Source: CAVPJW01 sp963705525 | GTDB lineage: Bacteria; Acidobacteriota; Vicinamibacteria; Vicinamibacterales; CAVPJW01 | NCBI GenBank assembly: GCA_963705525.1 | Contig: CAVPJW010000003.1 | Span: 310,001-374,000 of the forward strand | Length of the DNA stretch: 64,000 bases | Reading direction: 5' to 3' | Part shown: one piece after another, positions 1 to 8,793 of the stretch | Numbering within the stretch: the first letter of the stretch is position 1 | Layout: the number at the start of each line of letters is the position of its first letter | Translations under genes and position numbers: made by a program | Notes under the pieces: model-generated | What the model saw: the letters and a program-made list of their open reading frames with translations, nothing else | What the model was told of the DNA's origin: nothing | Databases searched by the model: none

Positions 1-1
1 C

Positions 2-1351
2 GCGTCGGACGCGTATCTGCTGACGCTGGCCGATGAAGACAGCTATCGGTGGGAGGGCGGCGTTCGGCGCTTCGAGACGGCGACGGAAACCATGAAGGTC
101 CGGATGAAAGACGGCTCCCTCAAGGACGAACCGCTCATCGTCCGCCGCTCCGTGCATGGACCGATCGTGGCCAGCGGTGAAGGCAAGGCCGTGGCGCTCC
201 GAGTTGCAGGACTCGATCAGCCGGGCATGCTCGAGGAGTGGTGGCGGATGGGGCGCGCGCGAAATCTGCACGAGTTCGAAGCTGCGCTCGAGACGCTGCA
301 GATCCCCATGTTCAACGTCATCTATGCGGATCGTGATGGCCACATCCTGTACTTCTTCGGAGGCCGCGTGCCGCTGAGGCGCTCCGGCCGATTCAACACG
401 TGGGCAGGCCTCATTCCGGGATACACGCCTGAAACGCTCTGGGACCGGACGCTGCCGTACGAGGCACTTCCCCGCCTGGTCGATCCGGCGACAGGCTGGC
501 TCCAGAATGCCAACGATCCGCCGTGGACTGCGACCATCCCGGTATCGCTCAATCCCATGAAGTACCCGGGTTACATCGCGCCGCGGTTCATGCATTTTCG
601 CGCGCAGAGCTCAGCGCACATGCTGTCGGACGACGCGAGCGTGACCTTCGACGAGCTCGTGGCCGACAAGCATTCGACGCGATCGGAGCTCGCCGACCGG
701 ATCCTCGACGAACTGGTCCTCGCCGCCCGCAGGAGCGGGAATGCCGGCGCGCGAAAGGCGGCGGACGTCCTCGCCGCCTGGGACCGCAGGACGGACGCGA
801 ACAGTCGGGGTGCGGTGCTCTTCGCCGCGTGGGCCCAGGCCGTCGGACTCACGGACACCGAAGGTGAAGGCCGGCTTCCCGTCTTCGCCACGCAGTGGGA
901 TCCGGACGACCCGACGGCCACGCCCCACGGGCTGGCGAGTCCCGCAAAGGCGGTCGCGGCCCTTCAATCGGCAGCGGCCAGCGTGCAGAAGTCGTATGGC
1001 GCGCTCGATGTGCCGTGGGGTGACGTCAATCGGCTGCGATATGCCGGCAAGGATCTCCCGGGGAACGGCGCGCCGGGCGACCCCCTCGGCGTGTTCCGCG
1101 CCGCCTACTACGCGCCGGGTCCCGATGGGCGGCCTCAGATCGTCGCCGGCGACACGTACGTCGCCGTGATCGAATTCTCGACACCGGTGCGCGCGAAAGG
1201 ACTTCTGAGTTACGGTAACGCGACACAGCCGGGGTCGCCGCACATGGGCGATCAGCTCGAGCTCTTCGCGAGGAAGGAATTGAGGCCGATCTGGAGGACG
1301 AGGGGGGAGGTCGAGGAGCATTTGGAGAAAAGAGAGCAACTGACGCCGTAG
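2..1351 (+). CDS. Penicillin acylase family protein (C-terminal part, start lies before the window)
   Basis: The frame is open from the first full codon of the window, so the visible 449 residues are the C-terminal part of a larger protein of about 700-800 residues. The stretch FNVIYADRDGHILYFFGGRV and the following RSGRFNTW match the beta chain of Ntn-hydrolase penicillin/acyl-homoserine lactone acylases. The later NANDPPW fits the substrate and oxyanion loop Asn-Asn/Asp-Pro of that family. The catalytic N-terminal Ser of the beta chain would lie upstream and cannot be seen. Members are periplasmic amide hydrolases acting on N-acyl compounds, and the natural substrate cannot be told from sequence. 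It is followed by an intergenic hairpin repeat and a secreted GH2 enzyme. Confidence 0.85.
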   Translation, partial: ASDAYLLTLADEDSYRWEGGVRRFETATETMKVRMKDGSLKDEPLIVRRSVHGPIVASGEGKAVALRVAGLDQPGMLEEWWRMGRARNLHEFEAALETLQIPMFNVIYADRDGHILYFFGGRVPLRRSGRFNTWAGLIPGYTPETLWDRTLPYEALPRLVDPATGWLQNANDPPWTATIPVSLNPMKYPGYIAPRFMHFRAQSSAHMLSDDASVTFDELVADKHSTRSELADRILDELVLAARRSGNAGARKAADVLAAWDRRTDANSRGAVLFAAWAQAVGLTDTEGEGRLPVFATQWDPDDPTATPHGLASPAKAVAALQSAAASVQKSYGALDVPWGDVNRLRYAGKDLPGNGAPGDPLGVFRAAYYAPGPDGRPQIVAGDTYVAVIEFSTPVRAKGLLSYGNATQPGSPHMGDQLELFARKELRPIWRTRGEVEEHLEKREQLTP

Positions 1352-1364
1352 CGGGATTGCTGCA

Positions 1365-1465
1365 GTTCTTAGTGCTTGGTGCTTAGTTCTTAGGGTTATC
1401 GCATCGCACTAAGAACAAAGCACTATGAACTCGCACTAAGAACTAAGTACTCAGAACCAAGAACT
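1365..1465. repeat. Word repeat, family A (AAGAACTAAG type), inverted arms
   Basis: The left arm (1365-1393) is built of GTTCTTAG and TGCTTAG units. The right arm (1408-1464) is built of CTAAGAAC, AAGCAC and CTAAG units, which are complementary, so the RNA could fold into a long imperfect hairpin. It fills the gap between two plus-strand genes. The same words occur at 11690, 20359, 25266, 42618, 45863 and 62277. Confidence 0.8.
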
Positions 1466-1483
1466 GTCACCATTGAGATCCTC

Positions 1484-4240
1484 ATGCGCCCTGTGATCCT
1501 CTTTCTCCTGCTGGCGCTCGCCCCCGCCCCTGCCCTCGCGCAGACCGTTTCGCTCAACGGCGAGTGGAGCTTCCTGCCCGATCCCGGCAGGTCGTTGACG
1601 GTCACTGCGCTGGCGAATGCGCCGAACGCCAGGCGCGCGAAGGTGCCCGGCTCCTGGCAATCGCAGTTCGAGGACCTGCGCGACTACGCAGGAGTCGCGT
1701 GGTACTGGCGCAGCGTGGATGCCTCGTTGCCGGCAGATCGCGTGGCGCTCCTCAGGTTCGGCGCCGTCGACTATCGCGCCGAGGTGTACGTCAACGGCCA
1801 GCCCGCTGGCCGTCATGAAGGCGGGTTTCTTCCCTTCGAGTTGGATGTCACCTCGCTCTGGAAATCAGGCACGAACGTCGTGGCGCTCCGGGTGGTGGAC
1901 GCCGGCGGATCGGCTCCGGAGGTGGAAGGCATTCGATTCGCGGAGATTCCGCATGGCAAGCAGGACTGGTATGTCCAGACCAGCGGCCCGTGGCAGGACG
2001 TGTCCCTCGAGCTGCGGCCTCCCACTCGCCTGGGCACCACGCACATCTCGGCTGCGGCGGACGGCCGTTTCACCATCGACGTGCCCATTGTCAGACGCGA
2101 GTCGACATCCGGCAACGACGTCCGCGTCAGCGCCTCGATCTCCGATCGAGTCGGCCGCAAGGTCTGGGAAGACGCGCGGGTGACCGGGTCCTCCGACCTG
2201 CGTGTGCAATTCACGTCCCAGCTGACGAACCCGCAGCTCTGGAGCCCTGAGGATCCGACGCTCTACAGGCTGCAGGTACGCCTGGGAACGTCAGATGCGC
2301 AAAGCCTGCGATTCGGATTCCGCACGTTCGAATCGCGGGACGGGCGGTTTCTTCTGAATGGCGCGCCGATCTATCTCAGGGGTGCGCTCGATCAGGATTT
2401 CTATCCCGACACGATCTACTCCATCCCTTCCGCGGAATTCGTGAAGGCCGAGATGCTCAAGGCGAAGGCACTGGGGCTCAATCTGCTTCGTCACCACATC
2501 AAGGTGCCGGATCCGAAATACCTCGATGCCGCAGACGAGGCGGGCGTGCTCATCTGGTACGACGTGCCGAATTGGGACACACTGACCGACGATTCGAGAC
2601 GACGAGGACTCGAGACCCTTCGAGGAATGGTCGAGCGCGACTGGAATCATCCGTCGATCGTCATCCTCACAATCATCAACGAGGCGTGGGGCATCGACAT
2701 CAAGAACCCCGTGCATCGCTCGTGGCTCCGCGAGGCGTATCAACACGCCAAGACAATCGTCCCGAGCTGGCTCGTGGTGGACAACAGCCCGTGCTGTGAC
2801 AACTATCACCTGGTCACCGACATCGCCGACTTTCACCAGTACAACGTGATTCCCGATCACGCCGCGAATTTCCGCGGCATCGTCGGCGAGCTGGCCACGC
2901 GGCCGCCATGGCTGTTCAGCAGGAACGGAGGCGCGTCCGAACGAGGCGACGAGCCGCTCGTGCTCTCCGAGTTCGGCAACTGGGGTCTGCCGCGCATTCC
3001 TGCGACCAAACCCTGGTGGTGGGGCCGGATGTTCCAGAACAATCCGATCACTCAGCCCGAGGGCATCGAAGATCGCTTCAAGGCGTTCGGCTACGACTCG
3101 ATCTTCGCCGATCTGACGACGCTGACCGACGCGACCGAGTGGCATCAGTTCCGCGCGCTCAAGCACGAAATCGAGACGCTCCGCGCCCAGGGCTCGATCC
3201 AGGGTTACGTCATCACCGAGTTCACCGACATCAACTGGGAAGCCAACGGTCTCCTCGACATGTGGAGACGTCCGAAGCTCCATGCGACGGAGCTGGCCAG
3301 ACTGCAGCAGGACGATCTGCTGATGGTCCAGGTGGACAGACGGAACTACACCTCGGGCGAACGGGCGCGGGCGGCCGTCCTGCTCAGCCGCTACGGAAAC
3401 CGGGGACTTGGAGACTTCGTCACGTGGACGATCGAGGGCACGGCGTTTGGCGGGCAGCTGGCGGTGCCGAAGCCCGCCGCAGGATCGGTTGTCGAGATCG
3501 GCACGATCGAGTTCGACGTTCCGCCGGTCGTGGTTCCCGAACGGCGGCGGCTTGTCGTGCGCGAGCTGAGCGGCACGACCATCGTCCGCGAGAACGACGC
3601 GGAGTTGTTCTTCTACCCCGCGTCGCCTCTTCTTGTGTCCGATGTCTTCGCGACCGTCCACGATCCCGCTGGCGACCTCCGGGCGCTTTCGTCGGCGATG
3701 GTCGACCGCGGCCATACGCTGCGCCCCGCCGGCGAAGGATCACTCCTCGTCTCTTCCGTCTTCGACGACACGGTGAAACGGGCGCTTCGATCCGGCGCCA
3801 CGGTCGTTCTGCTGCCGGCGAAGGCACCCGTCACGATCGCACCGGGACTCGACATCGCGCCGCGAGCCGGGTCGAGCCTCGACGGCAACTGGATTACGAG
3901 CTTCCTGTGGGCCAGAAACGATCGCGCGCCCTTCAAACCCGTGGCATTCGAAAGACTGGCGGGCTTCGAGATTGAGACAGCCGCACCCGCACACGTCGTT
4001 CGCGGCGTGCCGCCTGAATACTTCCCCGATGTGCTGTCCGGGATCTTCTACGGCTGGCTGCACTCGAACGTGGCCACGCTCGTGCAGGCATCCGCCGGCC
4101 GTGGAAGGCTGCTCATCTGCACCTACGATCTCGCGGGTACGTACGGCCGCGATCCGTACGCCACTCATCTCTTCGAAGAGCTCCTGCGATACGCCGCGTC
4201 AGCCTTCCAGCCGTCGTTCAGGATTCCGGTAGAACCTTAG
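1484..4240 (+). CDS. Secreted glycoside hydrolase family 2 protein (beta-galactosidase/beta-glucuronidase type)
   Basis: A 918-residue protein with a clear signal peptide (residues 1-20, ending ALAQ). It is followed by the GH2 sugar-binding jelly roll (LNGEWSF, VYVNGQPAGRHEGGFLPFE), an immunoglobulin-like domain and a TIM barrel. The acid/base Glu is E400 in IINEAWG and the probable nucleophile is E579 in ITEFTDINWE. A C-terminal extension of about 300 residues is not assignable by eye. It should hydrolyse terminal beta-linked sugars outside the cytoplasm. The neighbouring DeoR regulator and sugar-catabolic genes suggest it feeds that pathway. Substrate (galactoside, glucuronide or mannoside) is undecided. 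Its stop codon lies inside a repeat of the GGAACC family. Confidence 0.88.
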   Translation: MRPVILFLLLALAPAPALAQTVSLNGEWSFLPDPGRSLTVTALANAPNARRAKVPGSWQSQFEDLRDYAGVAWYWRSVDASLPADRVALLRFGAVDYRAEVYVNGQPAGRHEGGFLPFELDVTSLWKSGTNVVALRVVDAGGSAPEVEGIRFAEIPHGKQDWYVQTSGPWQDVSLELRPPTRLGTTHISAAADGRFTIDVPIVRRESTSGNDVRVSASISDRVGRKVWEDARVTGSSDLRVQFTSQLTNPQLWSPEDPTLYRLQVRLGTSDAQSLRFGFRTFESRDGRFLLNGAPIYLRGALDQDFYPDTIYSIPSAEFVKAEMLKAKALGLNLLRHHIKVPDPKYLDAADEAGVLIWYDVPNWDTLTDDSRRRGLETLRGMVERDWNHPSIVILTIINEAWGIDIKNPVHRSWLREAYQHAKTIVPSWLVVDNSPCCDNYHLVTDIADFHQYNVIPDHAANFRGIVGELATRPPWLFSRNGGASERGDEPLVLSEFGNWGLPRIPATKPWWWGRMFQNNPITQPEGIEDRFKAFGYDSIFADLTTLTDATEWHQFRALKHEIETLRAQGSIQGYVITEFTDINWEANGLLDMWRRPKLHATELARLQQDDLLMVQVDRRNYTSGERARAAVLLSRYGNRGLGDFVTWTIEGTAFGGQLAVPKPAAGSVVEIGTIEFDVPPVVVPERRRLVVRELSGTTIVRENDAELFFYPASPLLVSDVFATVHDPAGDLRALSSAMVDRGHTLRPAGEGSLLVSSVFDDTVKRALRSGATVVLLPAKAPVTIAPGLDIAPRAGSSLDGNWITSFLWARNDRAPFKPVAFERLAGFEIETAAPAHVVRGVPPEYFPDVLSGIFYGWLHSNVATLVQASAGRGRLLICTYDLAGTYGRDPYATHLFEELLRYAASAFQPSFRIPVEP

Positions 4241-4268
4241 AACCGTAGAACCCTGGAACACTTGAACC
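4231..4268. repeat. Word repeat, family B (TAGAACC/TGGAAC type)
   Basis: A run of AGAACC, TAGAACC, CTGGAAC and TTGAACC units spans the last codons and the TAG stop of the GH2 gene. It ends just before the stop of the convergent DeoR gene. It shares words with the larger repeat at 5058-5205. Confidence 0.7.
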
Positions 4269-4273
4269 TTCCT

Positions 4274-5056
4274 TCAGACCGTCATCACCTCAATCTTCCG
4301 TGCGCGAAGCGCCTTGACCGTCGCGACATCCGCGGACCGATCCGTGATCAGGCGGTGAATGGCGCTGACGGGGGCGATCGTGGAGAGGCTTCGGCGACCC
4401 AACTTGCTCGCATCGGCAACGACGGTGACTTCACGCGACACACTCAGCATCAGCGAGTTGAGCTGCGCCTCAATGACGTCCGGCGTGGACAGGCCAAATT
4501 CCACGTCCAGCCCATCGACGCCGAGGAACAGCCGGTCGGCGTGCAGTCCGCGCAGCGTTTGCTCGGCGTGCGGGCCCACGAGCGAGACGGCCTCGGCCCG
4601 GACCATCCCGCCCAGCACGATCATCTGAATCGCGCTCACGGGGCCAAGCTCGATGGCGATCGGCAGCGAGTTGGTCACGACCGCGAGGCCGCGTAGATTC
4701 CGAGCGCGAATGGCGCGGGCCACCTCGAGTGCCGTCGTGCCCGAATCGAGAATCACCGTCTCATTCTCACGGACCAGATCCGCCGCCGCGCGGCCGATGC
4801 GCACCTTCTCGCGATGGTGTCGCCGTTCCTTGACGGCGAGGGGAATGTCCTGGAGCGGCTCGAGGCCGCGAATCGCGCCGCCGTGCGACCGGACAATGCG
4901 GCCGGTGCGGGCGAGCGCCTCGAGATCGGAGCGCGCCGTCACGGTCGAAATGCGAAAACGCCTCGCAAGATCGTTGACCGTCACGCGCTCGTGCTCCTCG
5001 ACGAGCTCGAGAATCTTCCGTCTGCGCTCTTCGACGAGCAGGCGGTCAGCCGACAT
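4274..5056 (-). CDS. DeoR/GlpR family transcriptional regulator
   Basis: A 260-residue protein, the usual DeoR length. The N-terminal winged helix-turn-helix (VTVNDLARRFRISTVTARSD, then LARTGRIVRSHGGA) is followed by the DeoR C-terminal sensor domain, with the phosphosugar-binding loop DSGTTALEVARAI and the family-typical LSTPDVIEAQLN region. Start taken at the ATG giving MSADRLL; an ATG seven codons earlier lies inside repeat sequence. Such proteins repress sugar-catabolic operons and are relieved by a phosphorylated sugar. The obvious target is the aminosugar operon beginning at 10448, where TTCGTTT-type boxes occur upstream. That target is inferred. Confidence 0.88.
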   Translation of the reverse strand: MSADRLLVEERRRKILELVEEHERVTVNDLARRFRISTVTARSDLEALARTGRIVRSHGGAIRGLEPLQDIPLAVKERRHHREKVRIGRAAADLVRENETVILDSGTTALEVARAIRARNLRGLAVVTNSLPIAIELGPVSAIQMIVLGGMVRAEAVSLVGPHAEQTLRGLHADRLFLGVDGLDVEFGLSTPDVIEAQLNSLMLSVSREVTVVADASKLGRRSLSTIAPVSAIHRLITDRSADVATVKALRARKIEVMTV

Positions 5057-5057
5057 C

Positions 5058-5205
5058 AGAAGGTTCCAGGGTTCCACGGTTCCAAGGTGCCAGGGTCCGG
5101 GAACGCTTCCAGGATGCCAGGGTTCGACTGTCGAATTCGAGAGTCTTGGAACCGCGGCACCGTCAGCGAACCTTGGAACTCTGGAACCATAGAACCCTAG
5201 AACCT
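5058..5205. repeat. Word repeat, family B (GGTTCCAGGGTTCC), inverted arms
   Basis: The left arm (about 5062-5120) repeats GGTTCCAGG, GGTTCCACG and GGTGCCAGG. The right arm (about 5148-5203) repeats CTTGGAACC, CTGGAACC and TAGAACCC, which are complementary, so a hairpin with arms of roughly 50 bases is possible. It fills the whole gap between the DeoR start and the stop of the upstream minus-strand amidohydrolase. Confidence 0.8.
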
Positions 5206-6491
5206 AGTAGCTGCGGTACTTGGCGACGTCGATCCAGCGACCGCCCAGCATCACGCGATCCACTCGGCGAATCGCCGAGATCGTTGCCGCAGGATTACCA
5301 TCCACCGTAATCAGGTCCGCGCGTTTGCCGACTTCGAGCGACCCAAAGTCTCGCTCGCGGGAAAGAAACTGGGCGCCGTTCAACGTGGCCGCACGAATGG
5401 CTTCGAGCGGTGTGAGGCCGCTTTCGACCAGCAGCTCGAGTTCGCGGAAGGGCGCTTCCCCTCGTCCCGCAAAGGGCACAGCCGTGTGACCGCCGAGGAC
5501 GATGCGCGCCCCGCTCTGGTGCATCAGCAGCGTCAGGTGTTTCATGTTCTCGAAACCCTTGACCGCGAGCGCGACCTCGGCTCGCTTCGCTTTGCGAGGT
5601 GGCTGTGAGGCTCGAATCTCGAACACCGCGAGCGTCGGGTCAACGAACGGGTGCTTCTCCCGCACGATGTCGAAAAGCTCCTTCGCGCCTGGGCTTTCGA
5701 AATTCGCCTCCGACAGAATCTCGTAACGTCCCCCGTCGCGCGCGTCGTTGTCGAGCGAGGACCGACTGCCGATACTCCTCGGCTCGATGTTCGGAGATCA
5801 GGCATGACCCGAACGACGTAATGTGTTCCACGCCGTCCAGACCCGCACGGAGCGCCTCGCGGGCATCGAGAATCTCGAGGTGTGCCGTGCACGGCACGCC
5901 GTGCGCCTTGCAGACCTCGATCACCGCCCTGGTGCTCGCCATGGGCAGGCGGAAGTAGATCTTGATCGCCGTCGCGCCTTCACGGATGTTCCGTTCGGCG
6001 TAGAACCGCGCTTCTTCAGGATCGCGCGCAACCAAGGAGTCTTTGGAATAGGCGGGGTGCTCGCCATCGATGTGCGGCCCGCACAGGGACATCGCGGGTC
6101 CGCCCAAGCCATCGGCCGCGATCATGGTCTTGAGGGCATCGAATTTTTCCATCCACGCGCCGGGATCGCGAAACGCCGTGACGCCGTTCGCGAGCTGACG
6201 CAGGGCCAGCCTGGGCTCGTTCTCGATATGGAAATGGGAATCGACAAGCCCGGGCATCACCGTCCTGCCGTTCAGGTCGATGCGTTCGGCGTCTGCCGGA
6301 ACGGTGACGGTTTCAGCATGCCCAACCGCTGAAATGCGCTCGCCCTCGATGACCAGCCGCGCGCCCGTCACGGGAGGCGCGCCGGTTCCGTCGATCAGGA
6401 CGAAGTTCTCGAGCACGGTCACTTGCGCAGACGCCGACGGAACGCCCACAACGACGGCCGCCAGCATGGACACGACTATCCGTCTACTCAT
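5204..6491 (-). pseudogene. Secreted amidohydrolase family protein, interrupted by one frameshift
   Basis: The N-terminal part starts at MSRRIVV with a signal peptide ending SASA, then the metal-binding HxH in DSHFHIE, the probable carboxylated Lys in AIKIYF, and His in CTAHLEI and GVEHITSF. The frame breaks near 5755. The rest continues in another frame (DGGRYEILSEANF, VLGGHTAVPFAGRGEAPF, then the C-terminal beta sandwich GSLEVGKRADLITVDG). Joined, it is a normal amidohydrolase of about 430 residues, so a single-base error or recent mutation explains the break. In place of the usual GTD metal Asp it has GGHTAVP, as in some members of the imidazolonepropionase-like group. Substrate unknown; members include Xaa-Pro dipeptidase-like and cyclic-amide hydrolases. 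Confidence 0.8.
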
Positions 6492-6533
6492 TCGCTCATT
6501 CCTCATTCCTCGTTGCTCGTTGCTCGTTGCTAT
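6489..6533. repeat. Word repeat, family C (GCTCATTCCTCATT / CGTTGCTCGTTGC)
   Basis: Tandem GCTCATTCCTCATTCC and TCGTTGCTCGTTGC units fill the short gap between two minus-strand amidohydrolase genes, from the start codon of one to the stop of the other. Related words recur at 8768-8793. Confidence 0.75.
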
Positions 6534-7774
6534 CTGTTCTCGATCTTCAGCATCCGCGCCGCATTCTCCCAATACACTTTCTTGAGGATGGGCTCGGGCA
6601 GGCCGAGGCCATAGATTCGCCATCTGCCCTGCGGCGGCACCGGCGCCGGTGCGTAGTCGAAGTACTCGTCGTCGGTCTCGAGAAACCGGTAGTAGATCTC
6701 GTACAGCGCGTCGCCGAACACCTGCTGCGGCACGTCGGTTCCGTGCGGGATTGCGTCGGTGCCAAAGAGGATCCGATCCTGATACTTGTCGAAGAACGTC
6801 CGGGCCGTGCGCGGCTGGCGGCCGAGCTCGCCGATCCGTGCGCCCAACTCGACGTGCATGTTCGGAAATCGATCGAGGCACTCGCCGACGTAGCCGAGAT
6901 TTTCGGCGTCGTTTCCCACGTGCAGCGTGACGAACGTCGTGCGCGGGTGCCGGGCCATCACCCGATCGCGTGCCTGAAGAATCGCCTCGTTGCTCGGAAA
7001 GTCTTTTCCATGGAACGACCAGTCCGGGTGGTTGTGCAGCTCCTCGTACCGCTCATTGAATCGATCGATCGGGAGGAAGAACGCCTCGGGATCCGAGACG
7101 TGGATCGCCACCGGAATGCCGAGCCCTCCGCAGGTCTCCCACATCGGATCAAACCGGGGATCGTCGATTGCGACGAGTCGGCCCATGGAAACGCGGTCCC
7201 TGAGCACCAGGCCGAGCACCTTGAGCACTTTCAGACCGCGCGCGCCGTTTCGATGAGCGCGTTCGATCTCCTCGGCCTGAAACCTCGGATAGGCCGGTTC
7301 GGCGGTCTTCGTCCACCACGGCTCGGTGAATGTGATGAATCGCCCAGGATGGACCGCGTCGTATTCCTTCACCGTCCGATCCAGACCGCTCCCCACGCCT
7401 CCCGTGAGGTTCACCATCGTCTTCAGGTTCTTCCGATCCATGACGGCAAGGAGATCGGCGGGGGGCATCAGGAAGGTCATCTTCTCGCCCGATGGCACGC
7501 CGCCCACATTGCCCGTCTGCCAGCTCAGGTGCGTGTGGAAGTCGACGACGGGGAATCGGGATCGCTCCACTTTCGTTTCAGCCACGTGCAGCATGCTGCG
7601 CGGTTGAAACCGGGTCAGCGGCAGCGACGTTCGGACCGGCGACGCCGAAACGGGTGTTTTTGGCCGAGAAGCGGGTATTTTCGGCTGAGGCGCCTCAGTC
7701 TGCCCTGCCCCTCGTCGGGCCGACCACGCCGCGCCGACTGTCGCGAGCCATTGCCGCCGACTCCACTTGTTCAT
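6530..7774 (-). CDS. Tat-exported amidohydrolase family 2 (TIM-barrel) protein
   Basis: A 414-residue protein opening with a twin-arginine-like leader (NKWSRRQWLATVGAAW). The TIM-barrel amidohydrolase_2 ligands are visible: HxH in VVDFHTHLSW, His in AIHVSDPEAFF and TLHVGND, and the metal Asp in ILFGTDAIPHGTD. This family includes decarboxylases and lactone hydrolases such as 2-pyrone-4,6-dicarboxylate lactonase. The specific reaction cannot be assigned. It lies between two other exported hydrolases in the same direction and may be cotranscribed with them; a 27-base gap separates it from the upstream cyclase-like gene. Confidence 0.85.
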   Translation of the reverse strand: MNKWSRRQWLATVGAAWSARRGAGQTEAPQPKIPASRPKTPVSASPVRTSLPLTRFQPRSMLHVAETKVERSRFPVVDFHTHLSWQTGNVGGVPSGEKMTFLMPPADLLAVMDRKNLKTMVNLTGGVGSGLDRTVKEYDAVHPGRFITFTEPWWTKTAEPAYPRFQAEEIERAHRNGARGLKVLKVLGLVLRDRVSMGRLVAIDDPRFDPMWETCGGLGIPVAIHVSDPEAFFLPIDRFNERYEELHNHPDWSFHGKDFPSNEAILQARDRVMARHPRTTFVTLHVGNDAENLGYVGECLDRFPNMHVELGARIGELGRQPRTARTFFDKYQDRILFGTDAIPHGTDVPQQVFGDALYEIYYRFLETDDEYFDYAPAPVPPQGRWRIYGLGLPEPILKKVYWENAARMLKIENR

Positions 7775-7801
7775 CGAATCCTCTCCTGACGCTCTCGCCG
7801 C

Positions 7802-8720
7802 TCACTGCGGAATGATGGCGAACGCGTTGAGCGGAGAGGCCGTCGCTCCTCTGATCCGCAATGGATTGAGAACCAGCGGGAACTCGTACACCTTGCTCGT
7901 CGCCAGCGCTTGTCCAAGCTCCTCGAGGTTCATGTTCTCGACGATGTGGATGCCGTTTTCGGCGATCAGAATCCTGTGCGACGGAAACATCGTGCCTTTG
8001 TCGGTGACGACGTCGAACGTGAGGGTGTCGTCTCCTGCGAGAAACACCTTCTTCGCGGCCAGCCAGCGCGATGCACTCTCGCCCATCCCCGGCCGCGGTC
8101 CCATGAACTTGGCTTTGTCAGTGCTGAAGAACTTTCCATAGCCCGTGCGAATCAGCACGGAATCGCCCGCGCGGATCTCCACGCCCTGCGCCTTGGCCGC
8201 AGCCTCCAGATCCTCGCCCATGATTTCCTGACCCGGCGCGAGCGTGTCCACGTTCTTGAAGCGGGCGATGTCCAGGAGGACACCTCGATTGAGCAGCCGC
8301 TCCTTCGGATACGTTTTCGATGCCCAGCTTGAGGAGACCCGCCGCACTCTCGCTCGCCTCCGCGTCGAGGCCGCCGTACAGCTTGCCGTTGGCCGAAATG
8401 TGTCCGATCGCATCGATCGTCGGCGATCCGTGCTGGCCGCTGAAATACATCATGTCGCCGGCGAACGCGATGCCCGGAATCATGCCGGCCGTCGACTTGT
8501 GCGAGGCCGCGAGAGCGAGCGCGTACGGCGGATTGAATCCGAGGAGAGGCGACTGCGAATCCCAGATGAAGTTGAGCTCGACGATGCGCATCGACGTTAG
8601 TTCGGCCACGAGCGCCGCCGCGTTCGGTTTGGACTGCGCCCGCACCTGGACGCCCGCGACGAGGCCCATTATCAGCGTCATGACGAAGACGAACGCCCCG
8701 ACGACACCGAATCTCTTCAT
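7802..8720 (-). pseudogene. Secreted cyclase (kynurenine formamidase-like) family protein, one frameshift
   Basis: The N-terminal half starts at MKRFGVVGAF with a signal peptide (ending VRAQ) and carries the family marker GDMMYFSGQHGSPTIDAIGH. This includes the metal-binding HxxxxD-type pattern (QHGSPTIDAIGH). Near 8315, around a short A run (CGAAAACG), the frame shifts. The C-terminal half continues as RGVLLDIARFK, AGDSVLIRTGYGKF and VFLAGDDTLTFDVV. Joined, it gives about 306 residues, typical of the cyclase family (Zn-dependent amide or ester hydrolases). A second, intact cyclase-family gene lies at 53754-54506. Confidence 0.8.
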
Positions 8721-8742
8721 AAGACCTCCACGTGTTGGTGGA

Positions 8743-8762
8743 CCCAGGGCTGAAGCCCTGGG
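8743..8762. repeat. Short perfect palindrome (CCCAGGGCT...AGCCCTGGG)
   Basis: CCCAGGGCT and AGCCCTGGG flank GA, giving an 8-9 bp stem with a tiny loop just upstream of the cyclase-like gene. It looks like a small dispersed intergenic palindrome, or a terminator without a T tract for the minus-strand gene starting at 10354. Confidence 0.55.
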
Positions 8763-8767
8763 CTATT

Positions 8768-8793
8768 CAATTGCTCATCGCTCATCGCTCATT
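8768..8793. repeat. Word repeat, family C (GCTCATCGCTCATTGC)
   Basis: Three tandem GCTCATCGCTCATCGCTCATTGC units lie in the gap between two minus-strand genes and run into the stop region of the gene at 8789. Same family as 6489-6533. Confidence 0.65.

Noticed and set aside
2291..3715. Long minus-strand open frame opposite the GH2 gene
   Set aside because: It is the GC-rich antisense shadow of a well-conserved enzyme; no domain, start signal or sensible composition supports it.
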